Part shown: positions 32,637-40,513 of the stretch, piece by piece
Numbering within the stretch: position 1 is the stretch's first letter
How the letters are laid out: each line of letters starts with the position of its first letter
Assembly (NCBI GenBank): GCA_031256975.1
Contig: JAIRPN010000009.1
Span: 1-64,000 of the forward strand
Origin: Verrucomicrobiales bacterium
Lineage (GTDB): Bacteria; Verrucomicrobiota; Verrucomicrobiia; Methylacidiphilales; JAAUTS01
Reading direction: 5' to 3'
Length of the DNA stretch: 64,000 bases
The notes under the pieces: generated by a model
The model's input: the letters and a program-made list of their open reading frames with translations, nothing else
What the model was told of the DNA's origin: nothing
Database searches by the model: none
Translations under genes and position numbers: made by a program

Positions 32637-34079
32637 TTACTCCGCCGTTAGCGGGATCAATTCGAAATCGCCGATCACCACCGGCGATTTCGAAGGCACA
32701 TGCAGATTCAACCGTTGTTTACGGTAATGAATCAACCAACTTCCGGAAAGCTCGGTGGCGGACAGCCGGTTGAATTTTTCCGTGTTCAGGAAATGCGCCG
32801 ATTCCGCCGCGACATCCTCATCCGCCTTGGTCTGCACCAGATCGCGTTTCGTGACATAATACACTTCCTCGCCAAAATAAACCTCCAGGCTGGGCCAATA
32901 GCTGTCGGCATAAACCTTCTTCGCACCGTGTTGCTGCAAATAAGTCAACACTTCACGCAACGACGAGTTCCGCCCCAGTTTCGATTCATGCGATACAATC
33001 AACAGTGCCGTCGTTAGCGATAATGCCATCCAGACAGCCGCCGTTCCCCACAATGCCAGTCGCAGGTTTCTCCGCTCCTCCAATGGCAGGATCAACCGCG
33101 TCATCCCCAAAGCGGCCCACGGCGCCAGAATCAACGTATAAGTCGGCAATTTCGACGCCGCCAGACTGAACACCGCCAGACCGCTAACCACGATCCACAA
33201 TTCCGGCGAACGCCGCCACCAGCCCTGTCGCCATTCCCTGCATTTGGCCGCAGTCGCCGCCCAAGGCCACCAAGGCAGCCACGCTAACAGCGAAATAATC
33301 AGGTAATAATAAATCGGCCCCTTGCGACCATCCACATGCCCGGCCATCCGTCCCACCAGTTCACGACCAAAAAAGAAATGCACCAAGTCACGGTGCTCCT
33401 GCATCATCAGGATATACCACGGCGAGCCGAGCAGGATAATTGCCGGCAGCAGTAACGGAAACCGCAAGGCTTTGCGACCACGCTCATCCTGGGTCACGAT
33501 TAGCGCCACATACAGTCCCAGCAACGGAATCAACGATGGCGTCGCCTTGGTCCACCACGCCATCGACCAGCAAAACAACGACGCCAACCACCATTTCCAA
33601 GAACCGTCGCGGTGTCGACATTCCACCCAAACGGCGATTGCCAGCGTCACCCATCCGGTCAAAAACATGTCCGGCGTCAGCCAGCGTGCCAAGGCCCAGA
33701 ATTGCACCATCGTGCCGCAAACCAGCAAAGACCACCACGCGGTTTTCGCGCCATACAAACGCCACGCCGCCCAGCCCAAACCCGCTAACGACAAGATCGC
33801 CCCGGACACCGACGGCAACCGCGTCGCCGCTTCGCCATAACCAAACGCCTTGATGCTGAGCGCCGTCACCCAGTAAATCATCGGCGGTTTGTCATAATGA
33901 TGAATGTCCGACAATACCGGGTCCAGCCAGCCGTGCCCGTCGTCCTCTAGAATTTCCCCCGCCATGTTGGCGTAACGCCCCTCGTCAGGCTCATTGAGAC
34001 CACGGGTACCCAGGGCAAACAAAAAACCGAACAGCAACAATGCCGCTAACAGCAAGAAGCCTCTCCACCCATAATTCAT
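32637..34079 (-). CDS. ArnT/GT83-like membrane glycosyltransferase
   Basis: 480 residues with about 11-12 membrane helices and a soluble C-terminus. The first loop reads LNEPDEGRYANMAGEIL, the signature of GT83/PMT enzymes with the catalytic Asp-Glu. A second loop, HHYDKPPMIYWVTALSIKAFG, is also typical (KPPLxYW). These proteins move a sugar such as aminoarabinose from undecaprenyl-phosphate to lipid A or other acceptors. The acceptor here is unknown. I chose ATG 34079; longer starts fall in the adjacent inverted repeat. Confidence 0.82.
   Translation of the reverse strand: MNYGWRGFLLLAALLLFGFLFALGTRGLNEPDEGRYANMAGEILEDDGHGWLDPVLSDIHHYDKPPMIYWVTALSIKAFGYGEAATRLPSVSGAILSLAGLGWAAWRLYGAKTAWWSLLVCGTMVQFWALARWLTPDMFLTGWVTLAIAVWVECRHRDGSWKWWLASLFCWSMAWWTKATPSLIPLLGLYVALIVTQDERGRKALRFPLLLPAIILLGSPWYILMMQEHRDLVHFFFGRELVGRMAGHVDGRKGPIYYYLIISLLAWLPWWPWAATAAKCREWRQGWWRRSPELWIVVSGLAVFSLAASKLPTYTLILAPWAALGMTRLILPLEERRNLRLALWGTAAVWMALSLTTALLIVSHESKLGRNSSLREVLTYLQQHGAKKVYADSYWPSLEVYFGEEVYYVTKRDLVQTKADEDVAAESAHFLNTEKFNRLSATELSGSWLIHYRKQRLNLHVPSKSPVVIGDFELIPLTAE
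32661..32694. other. Perfect 13-bp inverted repeat inside the 3' end of the GT83-like gene
   Basis: ttcgaaatcgccg at 32661-32673 pairs perfectly with cggcgatttcgaa at 32682-32694 around an 8-nt loop. It lies 28 bp past the proS stop, within the last codons of the convergent gene. It may serve as a proS terminator hairpin, but there is no T-run. Confidence 0.5.
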
Positions 34080-34095
34080 AGAAACAAGAAAGCTA

Positions 34096-34180
34096 ACCAC
34101 GGAACACCCCAAATACACGGAAAATCCATTGAACTTTCCCGCTGAAAAATTCCGTGTATTCCGCGTGTTCCGTGGTAAAT
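34096..34180. repeat. Inverted-repeat element, CCACGGAATACACGG family
   Basis: The left arm, accacggaacaccccaaata then cacggaaaa, and right arm, ttccgtgtattccgcgtgtt then ccgtggt, are close reverse complements, each made of about 8-nt direct repeats. It occupies almost the whole gap between two divergent genes, so their promoters must lie in or next to it. Confidence 0.85.
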
Positions 34181-34187
34181 AAATCTT

Positions 34188-34463
34188 ATGAAATCAGCCT
34201 ACGAACTTGCGATGGAACGCCTGGCCAAGAACCAGCCCGAGACCAAATTGACCGACGCGCAGAAACAGGAACTGGCCGACATCAACGCCCGCTACGAAGC
34301 CAGGCTCGCCGAGCGCAAAACCTTTCTCAATGGCAAAATCAAGGAGGCGGAGGCCAAGGGCGACCTGCCGGAAGCGGACCAGTTCCGCACGCAATTGCGC
34401 CGTGATGTCGCCACCCTCAACGAGGAAATGGAAGCCAAAAAGGAAGCGGTGCGGAAGAAGTAG
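34188..34463 (+). CDS. Small coiled-coil protein, unknown function
   Basis: 91 residues, highly charged and almost entirely helical. Sequence such as DAQKQELADINARYEARLAERK and KEAEAKGDLPEADQFRTQLR suggests one or two coiled-coil helices. There is no signal peptide or membrane segment. Codon use is like its neighbours. It starts 8 bp after the inverted repeat and ends 10 bp from the convergent DUF5069 gene. I do not recognise a function. Confidence 0.6.
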   Translation: MKSAYELAMERLAKNQPETKLTDAQKQELADINARYEARLAERKTFLNGKIKEAEAKGDLPEADQFRTQLRRDVATLNEEMEAKKEAVRKK

Positions 34464-34473
34464 TTTCCCGCGC

Positions 34474-34989
34474 TCAGGCCTTGCTCTTCACCCAGTCGAT
34501 GATCTTGCGGTCATCGTCCTTGGCCGCCCAGACAAAACGCAGGAAATCCGCCGGGGCGATGTTGTATTTCGACAGGAATTTCCGGTCGCCCCCGCAACCG
34601 AACATCAAATCCTTGTCCAGTTCCCCTGCCAGCTTGATGCGGGCTTTCTGGATGATGCGCGGCAGCCATTCAATGCCGTCCACCGCGTCGGTTTTCGCCT
34701 TTAGCGTCGAGGTGGCCACCGTCCTGCCGGACAGCTTGCCTTTCTGCACATACAGGAAATAATCCCGGCGCGCGGCGGTAATCAGCAGGGTAGTGCCAAA
34801 GTCGGGTTCACCGTAGTTGTTGGCGTCCTCGGCGAAATCGTACAACTCCTGCGGCGTGCAACCGATCGAAGCGAGGAATTTCTGTTCATTGGCGTCGAAA
34901 AAATTCTCCGACCCGCGCGTGCCGGTCTTGTATTTCTCAATGGCTTTTTGGTACAGGGTTTCAAATTCAGTGGTCCAGTTGTAATTCAT
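34474..34989 (-). CDS. DUF5069 family protein
   Basis: 171 residues. The C-terminal half, GIEWLPRIIQKARIKLAGELDKDLMFGCGGDRKF..FLRFVWAAKDDDRKIIDWV, matches the DUF5069 pattern (LPRxIDKARAxLxG..D..FL..). The N-terminal 80 residues are less conserved. Function is unknown; the family is common in Verrucomicrobiota as far as I know. I chose ATG 34989, since a longer form would be encoded by the inverted repeat directly upstream. Confidence 0.7.
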   Translation of the reverse strand: MNYNWTTEFETLYQKAIEKYKTGTRGSENFFDANEQKFLASIGCTPQELYDFAEDANNYGEPDFGTTLLITAARRDYFLYVQKGKLSGRTVATSTLKAKTDAVDGIEWLPRIIQKARIKLAGELDKDLMFGCGGDRKFLSKYNIAPADFLRFVWAAKDDDRKIIDWVKSKA

Positions 34990-34990
34990 A

Positions 34991-35060
34991 TAAGTAACAA
35001 GTTTTAAGTTTGAAGTTTTAAGCAACCACGCTTATTACTTAAAACTTAACACTTAAAACT
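34991..35060. repeat. Inverted-repeat element, TTAAAACTTAAAACTT family
   Basis: The arms taagtaacaagttttaagtt (left, continuing tgaagttttaag) and cttattacttaaaacttaac (right, continuing acttaaaact) are AT-rich imperfect reverse complements of 7-8-nt direct repeats. It fills the 75-bp gap between divergent genes for DUF5069 and cyclophilin, so their promoters must overlap it. Confidence 0.85.
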
Positions 35061-35064
35061 CACC

Positions 35065-35649
35065 ATGAAACATATTTTTATCATTATTGCCTTGTCCGTC
35101 GGCGTGTTATCAGCCAACCTGCACGCTATGTCTAACGAAGTAGCAATCATTCACACCACCGAGGGCGACATGGTCCTGTCTTTCTGGGACGACGTCGCAC
35201 CGAAAACCGTGGAAAATTTCAAGAAACTGGCCAAGTCCGGCTTCTACAACGGCACCGCCTTCCACCGCATCATCAAGGGTTTCATGATCCAGGGCGGCGA
35301 CCCGCTGACCAAGGATGAATCGAAGAAAGACATGTGGGGCACCGGCGATCCCGGTTACAAGATCAAGGCCGAATTCAACGACAAAAAACACGTCAAAGGC
35401 GTCATCTCCATGGCCCGCAGCCAAAACCCGGATTCCGCCGGTTCGCAGTTCTTCATCTGCCTGGCCCCCTGCCCGTTCCTCGACCGCCAGTACACCGGCT
35501 TCGGCCAACTCATCAAGGGTGATGACGTACTGGAAAAAATCGGCAACACCCCGGTTTCCGCGAACCGTTACAGCGGCGAAGCCAGCGTCCCGAACAAACG
35601 CGTCGAAATCAAGAGCATCGAGGTTGTTCCCGCTGACTCTGTAAAATAA
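35065..35649 (+). CDS. Exported cyclophilin-type peptidyl-prolyl isomerase
   Basis: 194 residues. A signal peptide (MKHIFIIIALSVGVLSANLHA) precedes a cyclophilin domain with DDVAPKTVENFKKLAKSGFY, the active-site FHRIIKGFMIQGGDP (catalytic Arg in FHR) and GVISMARSQNPDSAGSQFFICL. It should speed proline isomerisation during folding in the periplasm. A strong hairpin terminator follows 27 bp after the stop. Confidence 0.92.
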   Translation: MKHIFIIIALSVGVLSANLHAMSNEVAIIHTTEGDMVLSFWDDVAPKTVENFKKLAKSGFYNGTAFHRIIKGFMIQGGDPLTKDESKKDMWGTGDPGYKIKAEFNDKKHVKGVISMARSQNPDSAGSQFFICLAPCPFLDRQYTGFGQLIKGDDVLEKIGNTPVSANRYSGEASVPNKRVEIKSIEVVPADSVK

Positions 35650-35676
35650 CACTTTGGCTTGTTTCAAGCCGGCATG

Positions 35677-35715
35677 AGGCGCTAACCGCGAAGTTCACGG
35701 TTAGCGCCTTTTTAA
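35677..35715 (+). terminator. Terminator formed by an inverted pair of GGTTAGCG motifs
   Basis: A 12-bp perfect stem, aggcgctaaccg (35677-35688) and cggttagcgcct (35698-35709), with a 9-nt loop and a following T5 run. Each arm contains one copy of the recurrent RTTAGCG motif. It sits downstream of the cyclophilin gene. Confidence 0.9.
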
Positions 35716-35750
35716 TTTGCCCAAAACGGTTATATTGCTCCCCGCGACCT

Positions 35751-36593
35751 ATGATTCGGAAATGCGGCATCATCCTGCAAACCCTTAATATTTACGGGGC
35801 GGTCGCCATTGTGAGCCTGGGCTGGGCGCTTTCCTGCCTGCTGCATTTCCAATGCGCCGCCTACCTGCCCCTGTGGTTTTTTGCCGCGTTGTTCATTTAT
35901 AACCTCGACCGCCTGCGCCACGAACCCGCCGACCTGATCAACTTGCCCGACCGCAGCAGGCACAGCATGGGATTGCGGCGCATCAGCCGGACCCTGGCGA
36001 TACTTTCCGCCACGACGCTAATGGCCATCCCGGTCATGCAACACGACTGGCTGATGAGCATCCTCACCGTCACAGGGGCTTTCATTTGCGTAAACTATTC
36101 TGTGCCGCTGCTCGGTTTTCGCTTCAAGGACATCCCCTTGCTGAAAACTTTTTTCGTCCCCACGCTGGTCACCGCGGCGTTCCTGATTCCGCCCCTGTTG
36201 CAACAACCGTTGCGCGACGACCCGCTGCATCATCTTTTCCTCTCCGCGTGGGCCTGGTGTGTGGCGTTTTTCAACATGATCCTCTGCGATTTGCGCGACA
36301 TCGAGGGAGATTCCCGCACCGGTATTCGCACATTGCCCGTGACATTGGGACGGCGGCGCACTTTTCAGATATTGCTCGCCTTGTTGGCCTGCAGCATTGC
36401 GCTGTCAATCGGCGTGTTGTTCAAATCGAAACCTTCCACCATCGTGCAATGGGCCTGTATTGCCGCCATCATGCCGATTTACCTCGGCTGCCTGCTCGCC
36501 GCCGCGCGCAAACCCCGGCCGGAAAGTTTTTATGAATGGTGGGTGGATGGAATCCTGTTTGTGCCGGCGCTGGTGTACTTGATTCTGCGATAA
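35751..36593 (+). CDS. UbiA-family prenyltransferase-like membrane protein
   Basis: 280 residues with about eight membrane helices. The first motif, IYNLDRLRHEPADLINLPDR, corresponds to the NxxxDxxxD Mg-diphosphate site. The second, MILCDLRDIEGDSRTGIRTLP, is the DxxxD(x)EGD motif of UbiA enzymes. These join a polyprenyl chain to an aromatic or other acceptor at the inner membrane. The acceptor (quinone precursor, haem, or a lipid) cannot be told; no quinone-pathway genes are adjacent. Confidence 0.78.
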   Translation: MIRKCGIILQTLNIYGAVAIVSLGWALSCLLHFQCAAYLPLWFFAALFIYNLDRLRHEPADLINLPDRSRHSMGLRRISRTLAILSATTLMAIPVMQHDWLMSILTVTGAFICVNYSVPLLGFRFKDIPLLKTFFVPTLVTAAFLIPPLLQQPLRDDPLHHLFLSAWAWCVAFFNMILCDLRDIEGDSRTGIRTLPVTLGRRRTFQILLALLACSIALSIGVLFKSKPSTIVQWACIAAIMPIYLGCLLAAARKPRPESFYEWWVDGILFVPALVYLILR

Positions 36594-36702
36594 AACCTAT
36601 TTCATTCTTTGTCACCAAAGCGCCATATTTCCAGTCCTGTGAAAATATTTAAAATGCTTTATTGCATTGCAAGACATCCGTTCTATATATCTCTCCGAAA
36701 AG

Positions 36703-38619
36703 ATGCAAAAGAACTCGGAATCGTGGTCCCTCGAACAGGCGTTTCAAGTGTACAATATTGACCGTTGGGGCGGGGAATATTTCAGCATTAACCAGGCCGG
36801 CAATATCAGCGTGCGCCCCAAGCGCGCGAACGGTCCCGAGCTGGATTTGACCGACGTGGTGAACGCGGCACGCGACCACAATCTCTCGCTCCCCCTGCTG
36901 ATCCGTTTTCAGGATTTGCTGCGCAACCAGGTTGCCACCATCAACGAGAGTTTCCGCAACGCGATCCGCGAGCACAATTACCAGGGCCAGTACCGCGGCG
37001 TGTTCCCGATCAAGGTGAACCAACTGCGCGAGGTGGTCGAGGAAATCCAGGACGCGGGACTGCAATATGATTTCGGTTTGGAAGTCGGCAGCAAGCCGGA
37101 ATTGTTCGCCGCGCTGGCGATTCACCAGAATCCGGAAAGCCTGTTGATTTGCAACGGTTACAAGGACGCCGAATTCATCCGCATGGCCTTGTTGGGCCGC
37201 AAGCTCAACAAGAAAGTGGTGATGGTCATCGAGAAACTCGAGGAATTGTTCCGCGTCCTGAGTGTCGCCGAGCAGATGAATGTCGACCCGATCATCGGCA
37301 TCCGCGTGCGCTTGCAGGCCAAAGGTGCGGGCAAATGGGCTTCGTCCGGCGGCGAAAACGCCAAGTTCGGGCTTAGCACCGCCGAGTTGCTGGAAGCAGT
37401 GGAAACGCTGAAGCAGCGCGGCAAGGAGCATATTTTCCAACTGGTACATTTCCATGTCGGCTCGCAAATCCCCGACATCCTGACCGTCAAGCGCGCGGTC
37501 CGCGAGGCTTCCCGTTACTACGCCAAGCTGATCAAGCTGGGCTTCGATATCAAGTATCTCGATGTCGGCGGCGGTTTGGGCGTCGATTACAACGGCAGCC
37601 GGACTTCCTCGGAAAGCTCGACCAATTACACCCTGGACGAATACACCCGCGATATCGTCTACAATATCACCGACATCTGCGCCGAGGAAAAGGTTCCCCA
37701 CCCGAATATCGTCAGCGAAAGCGGCCGCGCCGTGGTGGCTTATCATTCGGTCCTGTTGGTGGAAGTGTTCGGTTCCATCGCCAAGGACAAGGGCGAGTTT
37801 CCCCAACCCGCCAATGACGATCACAAGCTGGTCAAGGGCATCGCTGAAATCCTGCAAAAACTCAACAAGCGCAACCGCCGCGAGTGTCTGCACCAGGCCA
37901 AATTGATCAAGGAAGAAGCCTCTTCACACTTTGAGGTCGGCACCCTCGACCTAAAGGCCAAGGCATTGGTAGAGACCGGATTTTGGAAAATCGTCGAATC
38001 CATCGTCAAATCCTACAATTGCGATGGCAAATTCAAGATGCCGGATGAAGTGCGCGAGTACCAGGCACAGTTGGCCGAGCAATACCTGTGCAATTTCTCC
38101 GTGTTCCAGTCGTTGATCGACCACTGGGCGGTCGGCCAATTGTTCCCGATCGCACCGATTCACCGCCTGAACGAAACCCCGACCGAGGAAGCCACCTTGG
38201 TCGACATTACCTGCGATTCCGACGGCAAAATTGACACCTTCATCGATGATGACGATGTGCGCCACACCCTGCCCTTGCACGCCCTCAACGGGCAACCTTA
38301 CATCCTGGGTTTCTTCCTGATGGGCGCCTATCAGGACGTAATGGGCGACCTGCATAACCTGTTCGGCCCGGTAACCGAGGCCCACGTGTTTCTCGACGAG
38401 GATGAGCCCTCCGGGTTCTACATCGAGGAAGTCATCCCCGGCTTCACCATCAGCCAGGTTCTGGACGACGTACAGTACGAAATCAACGTGCTGGCCCGCC
38501 AAATGAAGGCGCAAATCGACCAAGCCATCAAGGCTGACGTCCTCAAGCCAAGCGAAGGCATGCGCCTGCTGGAAGAGTACGAAAAAGGGTTGACTAAACC
38601 CACCTACCTTTCAATCTAG
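36703..38619 (+). CDS. speA: Biosynthetic arginine decarboxylase
   Basis: 638 residues, fold-type III PLP enzyme. The PLP lysine lies in FPIKVNQLRE (K104). Also visible are FGLEVGSKPELFAAL, KGAGKWASSGGENAKFGLS, HFHVGSQIPDI, YLDVGGGLGVDY and DITCDSDGKID. It converts arginine to agmatine, the first step of the agmatine route to putrescine and spermidine. I set the start at ATG 36703; an upstream in-frame TTG would add 12 residues. No other polyamine gene is in the window. Confidence 0.95.
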   Translation: MQKNSESWSLEQAFQVYNIDRWGGEYFSINQAGNISVRPKRANGPELDLTDVVNAARDHNLSLPLLIRFQDLLRNQVATINESFRNAIREHNYQGQYRGVFPIKVNQLREVVEEIQDAGLQYDFGLEVGSKPELFAALAIHQNPESLLICNGYKDAEFIRMALLGRKLNKKVVMVIEKLEELFRVLSVAEQMNVDPIIGIRVRLQAKGAGKWASSGGENAKFGLSTAELLEAVETLKQRGKEHIFQLVHFHVGSQIPDILTVKRAVREASRYYAKLIKLGFDIKYLDVGGGLGVDYNGSRTSSESSTNYTLDEYTRDIVYNITDICAEEKVPHPNIVSESGRAVVAYHSVLLVEVFGSIAKDKGEFPQPANDDHKLVKGIAEILQKLNKRNRRECLHQAKLIKEEASSHFEVGTLDLKAKALVETGFWKIVESIVKSYNCDGKFKMPDEVREYQAQLAEQYLCNFSVFQSLIDHWAVGQLFPIAPIHRLNETPTEEATLVDITCDSDGKIDTFIDDDDVRHTLPLHALNGQPYILGFFLMGAYQDVMGDLHNLFGPVTEAHVFLDEDEPSGFYIEEVIPGFTISQVLDDVQYEINVLARQMKAQIDQAIKADVLKPSEGMRLLEEYEKGLTKPTYLSI

Positions 38620-38631
38620 TTGCTTTAGTTA

Positions 38632-38662
38632 CCGATGACCGGCCTCCCGGTTTGGTCATCGG
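38632..38662 (+). terminator. Probable terminator hairpin after speA
   Basis: A 9-bp perfect stem, ccgatgacc (38632-38640) and ggtcatcgg (38654-38662), begins 12 bp after the speA stop. No T-run follows, so termination strength is uncertain. Confidence 0.5.
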
Positions 38663-38730
38663 GTATGTAAAATTACGGTAAAAAAACGCGATTTTCCTAT
38701 TGGCAAAGGAGAATCACTACGCTAGAACGG

Positions 38731-39534
38731 ATGGCTCTTATGCCGAAAAAAGCAGCTAAAACCAAGAATTCCAAGGCGGTAAAAGCGGTCAAAAAGCCCG
38801 CCGCCAATAAAGCGAAGGCGAAAGCTCCTGCCCGGAAACCCTCCGCGGCACAAAAACCGGCTAAGAAAGCTGCCAAGCCGGCCCCGGCCAAAAAGGCGGG
38901 AAAAGCCAAAACCAAGGCCAAGGAACCTGTCAAAAGCGTTCCGCAACAGCCTGAAAAGAAGGTATTTGGCAAACCCCCTTTCCCGATCAAGGGCCCCAAA
39001 AACCCGTCGGTTGAATCCGGTGACACGGTCATCAAACCCGGCAAGAATCGCAGCCTAAACGCCAAATTTTTGGAACAACAGAAGCACAAGCTGACCGAGC
39101 TTCGTGACCACATGCTCGACCAAATGCAGGGCGTGGCACAGACCAACCTCCGTTCCCCCGGCGATGACAGCCAGGTTTCGGCCTTCGGCATGCACCAGGC
39201 GGATGCCGGCAGCGATGCCTATGAAAAAGATTTTGCCCTGAGCCTGCTTTCGCAGGAACAGGACGCGTTGTATGAAATCAACGCCGCCATCAAGCGTATC
39301 GAAGACGGCAGCTACGGCATTTGCGAAATGTCCGGCCAGCCGATCCCCATGAGCCGCCTCGAGGCGATTCCCTTCGCCCGTTTCACGGTCGAATGCCAGT
39401 CGCAGATCGAGAAGGAACGCAAGGGCAAGAACCGCTGGGATACCAGTGCGCAGTTCATGGATAACGTGGAGAATTTCTACGAAGAAGAAGAAACCGAAGA
39501 AGAAGATTCGGATAAACCGAAACTGAAAGAATAA
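38731..39534 (+). CDS. DksA/TraR-family protein with a long lysine/alanine-rich N-terminal tail
   Basis: 267 residues. About 1-75 is a histone-H1-like tail rich in Lys, Ala and Pro ([20 protein letters not shown]). About 110-240 resembles DksA/TraR: a helical stretch, then [20 protein letters not shown] and a degenerate zinc finger. Only C198 and C222 remain; the partners are Ser201 and Thr219. The C-terminus is very acidic ([11 protein letters not shown]). DksA binds the RNA polymerase secondary channel and tunes rRNA and ribosomal-protein transcription. It is followed 2 bp later by rpsR and then rpmB, so it is co-transcribed with ribosomal protein genes. Confidence 0.85.
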   Translation: MALMPKKAAKTKNSKAVKAVKKPAANKAKAKAPARKPSAAQKPAKKAAKPAPAKKAGKAKTKAKEPVKSVPQQPEKKVFGKPPFPIKGPKNPSVESGDTVIKPGKNRSLNAKFLEQQKHKLTELRDHMLDQMQGVAQTNLRSPGDDSQVSAFGMHQADAGSDAYEKDFALSLLSQEQDALYEINAAIKRIEDGSYGICEMSGQPIPMSRLEAIPFARFTVECQSQIEKERKGKNRWDTSAQFMDNVENFYEEEETEEEDSDKPKLKE

Positions 39535-39536
39535 TT

Positions 39537-39776
39537 ATGGGAGTCAAACCTACCAAGAAAAACACCCGTCGCCGTCGTTCGCGCCGGAATCACAACAAAA
39601 AGCGCATCGACATCAGCTCGGAAGCGCTTGACTACAAGAACCCCGATATGCTGAAGAAGTTCCTTACCGAGCGCGGTAAGATCCTTCCCCGCCGCATCAC
39701 CGGCATGCCTTCCAAGTTGCACCGGAAGCTCGTCCGCGAAATCAAGCGTGCACGCAACGTTCTACTGGTTAAATAA
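39537..39776 (+). CDS. rpsR: Small ribosomal subunit protein bS18
   Basis: 79 residues with the S18 core: [25 protein letters not shown], then [18 protein letters not shown]. The N-terminus is Arg/Lys-rich ([17 protein letters not shown]), longer than in E. coli S18. It sits 2 bp after the dksA-like gene and 1 bp before rpmB. The common partners rpsF, ssb and rplI are not adjacent. Confidence 0.95.
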   Translation: MGVKPTKKNTRRRRSRRNHNKKRIDISSEALDYKNPDMLKKFLTERGKILPRRITGMPSKLHRKLVREIKRARNVLLVK

Positions 39777-39777
39777 T

Positions 39778-40041
39778 ATGTCTCGTAAATGCGTCATCAC
39801 CAACAAGAAACCCTCGCTCGGTTCCCGAATCAACCGTAGCGGTAAAGCCAAGCGCGAAGGCGGTATCGGTACTCACGTGACCAAGGCCACCCCCCGCACC
39901 TTCACCCCGAACCTGCGCAGCAAGCGCCTTTGGGTTCCGGAACTGAAGAAATTTGTCAATGTGAAGCTCTCCGCCCGTGCGTTGAAGACCATGGACAAAA
40001 ACGGCGTTTACGCCACCCTGAAGGGCGCCGGACTGGTTTAA
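39778..40041 (+). CDS. rpmB: Large ribosomal subunit protein bL28
   Basis: 87 residues. The L28 hallmark SRKCVITNKKPSLGSRINRSGKAK, THVTKATPRTFTPNLRSKRLWVPE and the C-terminal VNVKLSARALKTMDKNGVYATLK are all present. Its first Cys-containing motif lacks the second Cys of zinc-binding L28 forms. The ATG at 39778 follows the rpsR stop by 1 bp, making a tight dksA-rpsR-rpmB unit. Confidence 0.95.
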   Translation: MSRKCVITNKKPSLGSRINRSGKAKREGGIGTHVTKATPRTFTPNLRSKRLWVPELKKFVNVKLSARALKTMDKNGVYATLKGAGLV

Positions 40042-40218
40042 TTATTCCGGCCAAACTTGCAATTTATTGTCAACAAACAGGTTACAACCAACAATTGTTT
40101 GTAAATTAAGATTGCAAGCTCAGGGAAAAACAAGAGAATAGAAGAAAGTTCGACGGTTAGCCTTCGCTGTAAGAAGTCAACTGTTCAGACCAACAAAATT
40201 TTAAAAGGAGAATTTACA

Positions 40219-40419
40219 ATGGCCTTTAGCGTAGTTAGCAAGAAAAGCGGCAAAACCTATTTCCTCCACGGAAAAGAACAAGAACTCAAGGGCGGTCAAA
40301 AAGTCACCTTGTATTACTTCGCCGGTGCCGCGGGCGACAACGCCTTGGATGCCCTCCCGAAGGGATATATCGTTTCTGAAAACACCAGAACCGGTCTGCC
40401 CCTCCTGAAAAAAGGCTAA
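40219..40419 (+). CDS. Conserved 66-residue protein of unknown function
   Basis: 66 residues: SGKTYFLHGKEQELKGGQKVT, then YYFAG and DALPKGYIVSENTRTGLPLL. Small proteins with the pattern KTYxLH..LKGG..YYF..LPxGYxVxExxRTGLPxLK are, to my knowledge, widespread in bacteria but uncharacterised. An excellent ribosome-binding site, AAAAGGAG, lies 8 bases before the ATG. A 177-bp leader separates it from rpmB, and a terminator follows, so it is its own transcript and probably well expressed. Confidence 0.85.
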   Translation: MAFSVVSKKSGKTYFLHGKEQELKGGQKVTLYYFAGAAGDNALDALPKGYIVSENTRTGLPLLKKG

Positions 40420-40441
40420 GCCGTTCCGGGAAAACCCTTTG

Positions 40442-40472
40442 AAAAGCGCACTGTCACAGGTGCGCTTTTTTT
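40442..40472 (+). terminator. Rho-independent terminator of the 66-residue protein gene
   Basis: A 10-bp stem (aaaagcgcac with gtgcgctttt), loop tgtcacag, and a run of seven T residues, 23 bp after the stop. Confidence 0.93.
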
Positions 40473-40513
40473 ATGGGTTGGAAAATGCCATATCTTCGTA
40501 ATAATGCAGCCAC

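Noticed and set aside
36649-37893. A 414-codon frame antisense to speA
   Set aside because: It is the opposite-strand shadow of a full-length SpeA with intact active-site motifs.
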